A stretch of DNA of 64,000 nt from Rhynchopus euleeides (lineage: Eukaryota; Euglenozoa; Diplonemea; Diplonemida; Diplonemidae): positions 1,984,001 to 2,048,000 of the forward strand of contig OY723250.1 of the NCBI GenBank assembly GCA_963210315.1, read 5' to 3'. A program made the translations under genes and the position numbers. The notes under the pieces are model-generated. The model did not search any database. It saw nothing but the letters and a program-made list of their open reading frames with translations, and was not told where the DNA came from. Of this stretch, positions 44,444-54,900 are shown in pieces. Within the stretch, counting starts at the first letter, position 1; the number at the start of each line of letters is the position of its first letter.

Positions 44444-47400
44444 ATGTGGAGATGGAGCTGCCTGCTGCAGCGTAGCTGCATGCTGATGGTGGTGCTGGCG
44501 TGCGGAGCAGATGCGGACAACACGTACTGGTTCAAAGTGGTGAAGGCGTTCCAGGAGGAGCGGGGGAACGAGGTGGGTGATGAGGAGTACAGCATGCGCG
44601 GCAAGGTCACCGTTCAGGGGCAGACCACAGACTTTGGGTGCATTCAATGCACGTCAGGTGGGGCCGACTGTGTGAAGACAGGGTCGTGGGGATATACAAA
44701 GCGGCACCAGAGCGGAACCACGTTGCAGGTTTCGGTGAGTTTCGATGCTTGGGAGAATGATGGGGACAACGACTGTGCGTACGAGAGTGGGGACGATGAC
44801 CGCAAGCAGAATACCTGCAGTTTCTACATGACGACTTATACAAGGTCGAAGACCCACACATATCGCTGCCAGAAAGACAAGACATACCTTGATTTGCAGT
44901 TCGGTTGGTGGCCGGACGCGACGTCTGCACCGCCAACACGGGCACCACCGACACCTGCACCTCCAACATCGGCACCGCGGACACCTGCTCCTCGAACACC
45001 TGCACCGCCGACATATGCACCGCCAACACCAGCACCTCCAACACTGGCACCTCCAACGTCTGCGCCTCCAACACCTGCACCTCCAACACCCACACCGCCG
45101 ACACCTGCGCCACCAACACCGGCACCACCAACCTCTGCACCGCCAACATCGGCACCGCAAACACCGGTACCTCTAACGTCTGTCAACACCTGCACCACCG
45201 ACACTGGCACCTCCAACACCGGCACCACCAACGTCGGCACCACCGACACCGGCACCTCCGACACCTGCACCTCCAACGTCTGCGCCTCCAACACCCGCAC
45301 CGCCGACACCTGCGCCACCAACACCGGCACCTCCAACGTCTGCACCGTCAACACCTGCACCACCGACACTGGCACCTCCAACTCCAGCACCACCGACACC
45401 GTCACCTCCAACACCCGCACCGCCCACACCGGCACCACCAACGTCTGCACCGCCAACGTCGGCACCACCGACACCGGCACCTCCGACACCTGCACCACCA
45501 ACGTCTGCGCCTCCAACACCCGCACCGCCGACACCTGCGCCACCAACACCGGCACCTCCAACATCTGCACCGTCAACACCTGCACCACCAACACCCGCAC
45601 CGCCCACACCGGCACCACCAACGTCTGCACCGCCAACATCGGCACCGCAAACACCGGCACCTCTAACGTCTGCACCGTCAACACCTGCACCACCGACACT
45701 GGCACCTCCAACACTCGCACCGGCGACACCTGTGCCACCAACACCGGCACCACCAACGTCTGCACCGCCAACGTCGGCACCACCGACACCGGCACCTCCA
45801 ACGTCTGCGCCTCGAACACCGCCGTCAACACCTGCTCCACCGACACATCCAACTCCTGTGCCGCCGACACCAGCACCACTGACACTGGCACCTTCAACGT
45901 CTGCACCGTCAACACCTGCTCCACCGACACCCGCACCTCCGACGTCTGCACCGCCGACACTGGCTCCAGCGACACCTGCACCAACACACGCACCGTCCAC
46001 ACTGGCGCCTCTAGTATCCACACTGGCACCCCCAACACCTGCACCACCGACACTGGCGCCACCAACGTCGACACCGCCAACGGCTGCACCACCGACACCG
46101 GCATCTCCAACATTTACGCCACCGACACTGGCACCAACTCCGACACCTCCACCTGCACCTCCAACTGCAGCGCCACCGACGCCGTCTGCACCTCAAACTA
46201 CGGTCCCCACGCCAGTGCCGACTGGGGTGCCCAACGCAGTGCAACCAACTCCTGCACCACCAACTCTCGGTACGCCACCCACACAAGAGCCGACGCGCGC
46301 ACCTCTCACACCTGCGCCGCTAACCCCGGCACCACCACCACAGTTGTCACAGGCACCACCGCCTGCACCACCAACAGCTCCGACTGAACCCCCGACCCTG
46401 GCTACTCACAGTCCGATGAGTCCTGCGCCACGGATCACCCCGTTGCCCTCTACACCCACACCACCGACACAGGCACCGCCTTCGACGCTTCACACACTCT
46501 CTCCCACGGCAGTGACGGCAGGTCCATCCCCTGAGGCCACACTTACACCGCGCTCTCCTGCACTGACCCTGAGTCCAAAGGGTGCGCCGACACTATCCCC
46601 GTCAATCGGTGTGGCATCCCCAGGACCAGCACAGCCAGGAGCTGCGTCGCCGTCACCAGTGATACTGAGCCCCCCCACGACAGCACCCGAGACACCCGTC
46701 CCGCCAACTGCGACAGTCCACACAGCTGTGCCCTCCACACCGGCAGCTGGGACACTAGCGCCGTCAACAGCGGTATCACGAACACCTGCACCTCTGACAT
46801 TCAGCCCAACACAAGGAGGCACAGGCGGGCCAACATTCGGTCCAGCAGGGGTCTCCACAGGAACACCCTCTCAAGATGCAACGCCTGCACCCGCGACAGC
46901 TGCGCCACCCACACTCGCACCACAGACCACGGTGCCGGAGACGCATGGGCCCACAGCAGCACCTGACACGTTGTCACCGCCCACCGCAGCACCCCCCACC
47001 GCTTCGCCACCAGCGCTTGTGCTTCAGTGTTCCGACACGGTCACGGACGAGGAAATCCGTGCACGCGAGGTGATGCTGCACGGGCAAGACAGCAGTGGCA
47101 CACCGATGCAGCTGGGCTTTAGTGCCACAGGCCTGACAGAAGGTGCAAGGCAGGGGTTCTGGCGGCACATCGAAGACAAAAGCAAGCCTGGCGCCTTCAC
47201 AGTGCAGTTGGGCCATCCGCTGTTCAAAGGCGGGCACAACGAGGAGGTGCGTCTGACGGTGACGAACCTGGCGTCGTCCCTCAGCTCCAGCTGTGTCGTG
47301 CGTGTGCAGTCCTCTGGTGCGACGCAGGCAGCAGAGGAGCCTTCGCTGGGGCGCGGTGCTGGGGCAGCCACTGCCGTTGCTGTCGGTGCTGCGGGTGCTG

Positions 47401-48572
47401 CCACCACGCTGTCGCTGCTGAGCACCGTGTCGTGTGGCGGGGAGGAGGACCTGCCCTTCATCCTGCACCCCACAGGGATTAGTGTCAACGACAGCCCGTA
47501 CCTGGGTGCCATTGTGGGGAACCTGTCGATTGCTATCGGTGTGACCCTCCTGTCTTACATGGTGGTGTGCATTGTGTTCAAGTGCCTCCCGCAGTGCCTG
47601 CCAGTCCAGCGTCTGCTGGCTGCGAAAGGGCTGACGCGCTTCCCTTCTGTTGCACTCTTCTTCTTCCTCATCCTGTACCAAGGCACTGCATACGCATCTC
47701 TGAGGCTGCTTGCGTACAACAGCACATTTGAAGAGCTAGTTGCAGGCATCTGCAGCACTGCCTTCTGCATTGTCGTCCCTGTGTGCACCGCCTACACGGT
47801 GAAGGCGTCTGTGCCACAGAAGGGTCTGTACGCACTGGAGCCAGGTGCTGGTCCTCCGCGCGTGTTCCTGCTGGGTCCTGGTGAGTGGGTGGCTGCATCA
47901 CGCGATGACATGTGGAACCAGCGCTTCTTCTCGATGATCAAGCCCTTCAACGAGAAGGCGTGCTGGTTTGCCGCCTTCAGCTTCCTGCTGTCGTTTGCTG
48001 TGGCAGCGCTGAACGTGCCGGAGGTGGACGCGCTCATCCAGTGCGGGCACCTGAAGCTGGGCATCGGTGTGATCTTCGCTGTGATGTCGCTGTTCGTGGC
48101 TGTCCTCCGACCCTACGCACGCGCACGCGACACAGTCACCTACTTCCTGATGCACTCACTCACCAGTGCAGCCGTCTTCCTCCAGGCCTTCGGGCTGTAC
48201 AGCGAGGACCTCAACAACTGGCGCTTCAAGTCCGCCACCACACTTTTCACCGTTTGCTTCATCATCGTGCTGATCAAGGCCGCTGTCGACATGATCTGTG
48301 ATGCTTACGTGGTTCTCACCTCACGCCGTGGGATGCTGCAGACAGCACACTGGGAGCGGGGCGATGCCGTCATGAAGGAGGTGTCTGTCGAGATGGTCGA
48401 TGATACCGACGAGATGCTCCTCGCAAAGGACGACATCAGCAGCCACACGAGCGAGTCCAGCAGCAGCGGTTCCGTCAGCGTCGTCAGCCGCTCCCTCAAC
48501 GACAGCCGCAGGGTTCTGGGCGAGAGCTCAGCCGACCTCGGCAGGAGGCCGCTGGACCTGGCAGGACTGTAG
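44444..48572 (+). pseudogene. Stalked seven-helix surface protein, copy D, with a frameshift in the stalk
   Basis: The start at 44444 gives a signal peptide almost identical to that of C and a full cysteine module ([27 protein letters not shown]). The stalk runs in frame to about 45182, where a 5-nt deletion is apparent against a near-identical stretch of the same stalk at about 45657-45690. The PPTPx frame then continues one register over to the end, through LQCSDTVTDEEI, about seven helices, GPGEWV and a tail stopping at 48572. Because repeat DNA has few stops, the shifted frame stays open to 46387 and would give a Thr/Ser/Cys-rich secreted product without helices. The tail is shorter than in B: it departs after LGRRP and lacks LTESLLS and GRQRRS. 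It may be a pseudogene, a phase-variable gene or an assembly error. Confidence 0.75.
44920..47020 (+). repeat. PPTPx stalk repeat of gene D
   Basis: More varied than in B or C: PPTSAPP, PRTPAP, PPTYAP and PLTSAP are mixed with PPTPAP. A block near 45120-45230 is copied near 45625-45735, which exposes the 5-nt deletion. The last 600 bp are irregular Pro/Thr/Ala/Ser sequence. Confidence 0.85.
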
Positions 48573-49933
48573 TGTCCGTGCCGTGCCTCCTGAGCACTGC
48601 CTCCAGCATGCGGCCTGGGGGCGGTGGAGGGCGGGAGGGAAAGGCCCCTGTCGTTCTTCCCTCCACTTCCACTGGGGCGTCCCTTTTCTTTCTCGCAAGG
48701 CCACAAGGTTATGAATTTGAAATATTCCTTCGTGAAGTTCGTCTGCACCTGCTCCTATCCTCCAGTTCCAGATGACTGTGTCGTGCATTATGGGAGGAAA
48801 TGGAACACAGAGAAAGCAGCCCCGTGCTTGCAGATCCACGTCTGTATGCGTTTCACCACAACCTGTCCCCTCCCCGATCCCTTCCTGTTCAGTGACATGT
48901 GTCGAGTGTTCCGTTCCCCCCTTTCCCCCTCCTCCCGTGCCCTTGTCCTCACCCCGCGTGGAAGCCGAAAGACCACGTTGTTTAGCGGTTCACCTTTGGG
49001 TTCTTTGGTACCCCTCGTGCACCCTGACCCTTGCAGCGCCTTGGGTGGGCAGCCCATCTGCTCGAGTTTGCCTGTTGTTTGAGACACAGATCCAGCAGGA
49101 ACACGGCTGTTCCCCTTCTCCCATTCCAGCCCATGCGACTGATGTGCGATACGGCCGTCTGCCCCCAAACCCTCCTGCCCCGAAGGATGAAGGATCCGAG
49201 AGGGCGGCAGTCCTCCGGGACGGTATTTGGGCGGCACACCCACACCCCATCACCACTGCTCACTTTCGGTTCCGAACTGACACGACATACTGTGTGGTTT
49301 GTAACGACACGGGCCACTCCCCCCAGCGCCCCCACCCCCCCCTGCTGTGAGTCTCAGCATCTGAACCCTGCACCCTCGTTCCGCGGTTGTGCCGCGCTCT
49401 TTCAACCTTTCACCCCCCCCCCCACGTACCGTGCCTGCGCATCCTTTGTGACCCACCTTCTCACCTTCTTACAAAAAGGTAAATTTCGCGATGCCATCAG
49501 AATGCTAAGATGGATTTGTCCACCCCCCCACCGATTGGGTTGCCTCTCTGATTACAAAGGGCAGTTGTCATATCTCCGCCTCCCCCCAGCCCCACAGGCG
49601 TGTGGCTTGGTGGGTGTCTGATGCAGGCATCTCTCTCCCATGTGGATGCCTTGTCGATGCCCTACTGGAGATGGCAGTGTGCTTTGTGTCAGTCCAAATA
49701 CCTGGCGGAGTCCGGAAAGGATGTGCCAAGAAGAAGAAAGGCCTGCCGCGGAATGGCGTCATCTCAGACATCACTCTGCCGGCCGATAGTGAGGGGAGCG
49801 ACGACGAGTGGGGAGTGGGGCCTGTTCCTCCATACCACTAGCGAAGACCCCCACCCCAAGGCATCTTGTGAAGGCGTGTTCTCCTTCGAGGAGGGACAAC
49901 AGCAGGGGAAGCAGCGAGCTGCCCCCCCCCCCC
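48573..49933. other. Intergenic region after D, no convincing gene
   Basis: GC-rich, with short overlapping frames on both strands and no recognisable domain. The boundary where D stops resembling B lies at about 48550. Confidence 0.55.
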
Positions 49934-51090
49934 CTAGGGGGGGTCAAATGCCACCCTTTTACGTGGACAAACACGATTTTTCAAAAAACCGGCGCAGAGG
50001 CCCCAAAGCCCCCGTAAACCCTCCAAACCCCCCCAGATCGGTCCGGAAACCCATCGAACCCCACTTTTCCACCATTCCGGGCACCTCAGGTGCCCGAATT
50101 GGGGTACCTAAATTTTGTGCCACCGTTTGGTACCGTACAGTGCCACTGTGTGGGAGGTTGGAAAAGAAAATGCCCCAACACACCACATCTGAGGGTTGCA
50201 ATGCATGTTGCTTGCCAACCACGTCATCCGGTGGGTGTCAGGCGCTATGTAGGTGGCATTAGCCAGGTCTTCGATGTGTTCTGGCTTGTATATATACCTC
50301 CCTGCCACCATGCACCGGGAGGCTGCCTGTAGGTACGGAACAGTCCAGATGGTCGTGTGATTCCTGTGCAGCAGTGCTCCACAACCGGGATGTGTTGACA
50401 ACGACTGTTGCAACACGAGCTGTACATTCCGGGAACACATGAAGTGCGCTGTCGTGGTACCCATTGTGCCAGAATTGGTAGTTGCTGCGGTCTACTTTGC
50501 CTGGCCCAAGAGCACTGGTACTGAACGGTGCAATATGCGTGGCGAGGTGAATACAACGGAAGCGCGCAAAGTCAATACAGCTCTCGGATGGCGGGTGGTG
50601 GTGCCACTAGTGTGTGACGTTCACTCGAGGATACAACGCATCACAATGAATCAGCAACCGTGGACCGAGTACAATACGCTCTCTGTGGCTGGTGTGGGGG
50701 ACAAAGGCAGTGCCTGTGCCGCAGGCAGGGAGGTATATATACAAGCCAGAACACATCGAAGACCTGGCTAATGCCACCTACATAGCGCCTGACACCCACC
50801 GGATGACGTGGTTGGCAAGCAACATGCATTGCAACCCTCAGATGTGGTGTGTTGGGGCATTTTCTTTTCCAACCTCCCACACAGTGGCACTGTACGGTAC
50901 CAAACGGTGGCACAAAATTTAGGTACCCCAATTCGGGCACCTGAGGTGCCCGGAATGGTGGAAAAGTGGGGTTCGATGGGTTTCCGGACCGATCTGGGGG
51001 GGTTTGGAGGGTTTACGGGGGCTTTGGGGCCTCTGCGCCGGTTTTTTGAAAAATCGTGTTTGTCACCCCCATTTGACCCCCCCTACCCCC
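49934..51090. mobile_element. Long inverted repeat / foldback element with 341-bp arms
   Basis: Segment 49966-50306 is the reverse complement of 50724-51064. The lengths are equal and I found no mismatch on reading. A further imperfect match (TAGGGGGGGTCAAATG) extends the arms outwards. A 417-bp unique spacer (50307-50723) separates them. The arms contain GGGCACCTGAGGTGCCC, a small palindrome, and TATATATAC near the inner ends. No transposase frame is visible. It could be a foldback transposon or an inverted duplication kept identical by gene conversion. Confidence 0.85.
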
Positions 51091-51265
51091 CCCCCCCTCC
51101 CACCCCCCCCCCCCCTCCCTTTGGACTCTGCACGGTGGACTCCCGCACGTCGGTGTAAACCCTTTTGGGATAACGGAAAAGGGTCCGAGCCGTGCTATCG
51201 GGTATGGACCCCACTATCGGGGGTCGTACGGGCACCAAACAGAGACTCCGATATCGGGGGTCCAC

Positions 51266-51273
51266 CGCTAGCG
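51266..51273. repeat. Left target-site duplication CGCTAGCG
   Basis: Identical to 51712-51719 and itself palindromic. Confidence 0.8.
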
Positions 51274-51711
51274 CAGTGGTGGCAGCGTACGGCCGTACGG
51301 TACGCGTACGCGTACGCGTATGCCGTACGCACTTTCTGAAAATCGCGCTGCGTACGCGTACGCAGAATTTGCGTACGGCTGGTATTCCAGGTCTCTCAGC
51401 ACACAGTAGGCCACCCAGCGGGTGGCTGGGCCCTGGCCTTTGCTCCTGCCTTTCACAGATGGTTCCTTGCCGTGCACGTGGCGAATAACTCGCAACACCT
51501 GCAAGTACACCCGCAAGCATACTGCAAAAGGTACCACTTCCGACTGGAAGGCTCGAAGGCTGCCCCTGGTACACCTGAGTTCGACTGTCGGATTTGGTGT
51601 GTGGCCATGGCCGTCTCCTGTGCTCCATAGACTGCCGTACGCAGCGCCGTACGCGTACGCAGTACGCACTTTCTGAAAATCACGCTGCGTACGCGTACGC
51701 AGCCACCACTG
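51274..51711. mobile_element. 438-bp hAT-like miniature element
   Basis: The left tip CAGTGGTGGCAGCGTACG is matched by the inverted right tip CAGTGGTGGCTGCGTACG. The octamer CGCTAGCG flanks both sides exactly. Each end carries a CGTACGCACTTTCTGAAAAT block followed by the perfect 18-bp palindrome CTGCGTACGCGTACGCAG. The 71-bp element at 3651 is a shortened relative. There is no coding frame of note. Confidence 0.88.
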
Positions 51712-51817
51712 CGCTAGCGGGGGTCTCTGACCCCCGCCCCGACCCCCGCTCCAGGGGGTGGGGGTCCACCGCGTGATACAACCTGCACAGCGAGTAAAGG
51801 GAGATCATCTTGTGCTT

Positions 51818-51846
51818 CCCGGACTGCCCCAGAGGGGCAGTCCGGG
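51818..51846. promoter_or_regulatory. Perfect 13-bp hairpin about 100 bp upstream of gene E
   Basis: CCCGGACTGCCCC, a 3-nt loop AGA, then the exact complement. It lies between the miniature element and the leader block of E. It could be a transcript-end or regulatory stem; the role is unknown. Confidence 0.5.
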
Positions 51847-51901
51847 ATGTCGCTCGTCCTCATCCACAGCCTCATCACACACGGCTGAAGACGTCCACCA
51901 T

Positions 51902-51917
51902 CACCACCCCACCACAG
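51902..51917 (+). promoter_or_regulatory. Conserved leader block before gene E
   Basis: CACCACCCCACCACAG ends 30 nt before the start of E. Unlike C and D, no out-of-frame ATG lies between block and start. Confidence 0.5.
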
Positions 51918-51947
51918 GGAGACCGCTGCTTGCAGCGTGAGGTTCAC

Positions 51948-54900
51948 ATGAGATGGGATGCGTTTGGGGGACGATGCATCTCGATCCTGATGCTCGTCCT
52001 GAGTGTGCAGGCGGACAGCAGTTACTGGTTCAAGGCTGTGAAAATCTATCAGACAGAGAGGGGTAACGAGGTGGGGAAGGAGGATTACTCCTTCACAGGA
52101 AACATTATCGTCGGATCAGTGAACAGGGGCTTGGGTTGCATCACGTGCCAGTCGAGCAACAGTGCCTGCTCCAGGGGTGGGACCTGGGCGAGTTCCGGAA
52201 ATCAACGTCACGTGTCAGGATCCATCAACATGCGAGTGTACATGGATGCCTGGGAAAGTGACGCCAGGAACTGGTGCCCGTACAAAAACGGAGACGACGG
52301 CAGAAGACAGAGGACATGCAACTGGGACATGACAGCCTACGCAAGGTCAGCAGTGCACAGCGTCCGATGCAATCAGCAAGGAACTTACGTTGACGTGCAG
52401 TTTTGGTGGGAGCCTGACACGACACCCGCACCACCGACACCTTCGCCACCCACCCCTGCACCTCCCACGCCCTCACCTCCAACGCCGTCACCCCCGACAC
52501 CGTCGCCTCCCACACCATCACCACCGACGCCGTCACCTCCAACGCCATCACCTCCGACGCCTTCACCACCAACACCGGCACCTCCAACACCATCACCTCC
52601 CACGCCGTCACCCCCGACACCATCACCTCCCACACCGTCACCCCCGACACCGTCACCTCCAACACCATCACCTCCCACACCTTCACCTCCCACGCCGTCA
52701 CCCCCGACACCCTCACCTCCCACACCGTCACCCCCGACACCGTCGCCTCCCACGCCCTCACCCCCGACGCCGTCACCTCCCACGCCGTCACCCCCGACAC
52801 CGTCGCCTCCCACACCATCACCACCGACGCCATCACCTCCGACGCCTTCACCACCAACACCGGCACCTCCAACACCATCACCTCCCACGCCGTCACCCCC
52901 GACACCATCACCTCCCACACCGTCACCCCCGACACCGTCACCTCCAACGCCATCACCTCCCACGCCGTCACCCCCGACACCCTCACCTCCCACGCCGTCA
53001 CCCCCGACACCGTCGCCTCCCACGCCGTCACCCCCGACGCCGTCACCTCCAACACCAGCACCTCCCACACCGTCACCCCCGACGCCGTCACCTCCCACAC
53101 CATCACCTCCCACGCCGTCACCCCCGACGCCGTCACCTCCAACACCAGTACCTCCCACACCGTCACCCCCGACGCCGTCACCTCCAACACCAGCACCTCC
53201 CACACCATCACCTCCCACGCCGTCACCCCCGACGCCGTCACCTCCAACACCAGCACCTCCCACGCCGTCACCCCCGACGCCGTCACCTCCAACACCAGCA
53301 CCTCCCACACCGTCACCCCCGACGCCGTCACCTCCCACACCATCACCTCCCACGCCGTCACCCCCGACGCCGTCACCTCCAACACCAGTACCTCCCACAC
53401 CGTCACCCCCGACGCCGTCACCTCCAACACCAGCACCTCCCACACCATCACCTCCCACGCCGTCACCCCCGACGCCGTCACCTCCAACACCAGCACCTCC
53501 CACACCGTCACCCCCGACGCCGTCACCTCCAACACCAGCACCTCCCACACCATCACCTCCCACACCATCACCTCCCACACCATCACCTCCCACGCCGTCA
53601 CCCCCGACGCCGTCACCTCCAACACCAGCACCTCCCACACCGTCACCCCCGACGCCGTCACCTCCAACACCAGCACCTCCCACACCATCACCTCCCACAC
53701 CATCACCTCCCACGCCGTCACCCCCGACGCCGTCACCTCCCACACCATCACCTCCCACGCCGTCACCCCCGACGCCGTCACCTCCAACACCAGCACCTCC
53801 CACACCATCACCTCCCACGCCGTCACCCCCGACGCCGTCACCTCCAACACCAGCACCTCCCACACCATCACCTCCCACACCGTCACCCCCGACGCCGTCA
53901 CCTCCCACGCCGTCACCCCCGACGCCGTCACCTCCAACACCAGCACCTCCCACACCATCACCTCCCACACCGTCACCCCCGACGCCGTCACCTCCCACGC
54001 CGTCACCCCCGACGCCGTCACCTCCAACACCAGCACCTCCCACACCGTCACCCCCGACGCCGTCACCTCCAACACCAGCACCTCCCACACCGTCACCCCC
54101 GACACCGTCGCCTCCCACACCATCACCTCCCACGCCGTCACCTCCGACGCCGTCACCTCCAACACCAGCACCTCCCACACCATCACCTCCCACACCATCA
54201 CCTCCCACGCCGTCACCCCCGACGCCGTCACCTCCAACACCAGCACCTCCCACACCGTCACCCCCGACGCGGTCACCTCCAACACCAACACCTCCCACAC
54301 CATCACCTCCTACGCCGTCACCCCCGACGCCGTCACCTCCAACACCGTCACCTCCCACACCGTCACCCCCGACGCCGTCACCCCCGACGCCGTCACCTCC
54401 AACACCAGCACCTCCCACACCATCACCTCCCACACCGTCACCCCCGACGCCGTCACCTCCCACGCCGTCACCTCCAACACCATCACCTCCCACACCGTCA
54501 CCCCCGACGCCGTCACCTCCCACGCCGTCACCCCCGACGCCGTCACCTCCCACGCCGTCACCCCCGACGCCGTCACCTCCAACACCAGCACCTCCCACAC
54601 CGTCACCCCCGACGCCGTCACCTCCCACGCCGTCACCCCCGACGCCGTCACCTCCAACACCAGCACCTCCCACACCATCACCTCCCACGCCGTCACCCCC
54701 GACACCGTCACCTCCAACACCAACACCTCCCACACCTTCACCTCCCACACCGTCACCCCCGACACCGTCGCCTCCCACGCCGTCACCCCCGACGCCGTCA
54801 CCTCCAACAGCAGCACCTCCCACGCCGTCACCCCCGACACCGTCACCTCCAACACCATCACCTCCCACACCTTCACCTCCCACACCGTCACCCCCGACAC

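Noticed and set aside
44444..48572. Gene D as two exons joined by an intron at the frame change
   Set aside because: The change is explained by a 5-nt difference from a near-identical internal block, and the stalk continues at once with no intron-sized gap. An intron or programmed shift cannot be fully excluded.
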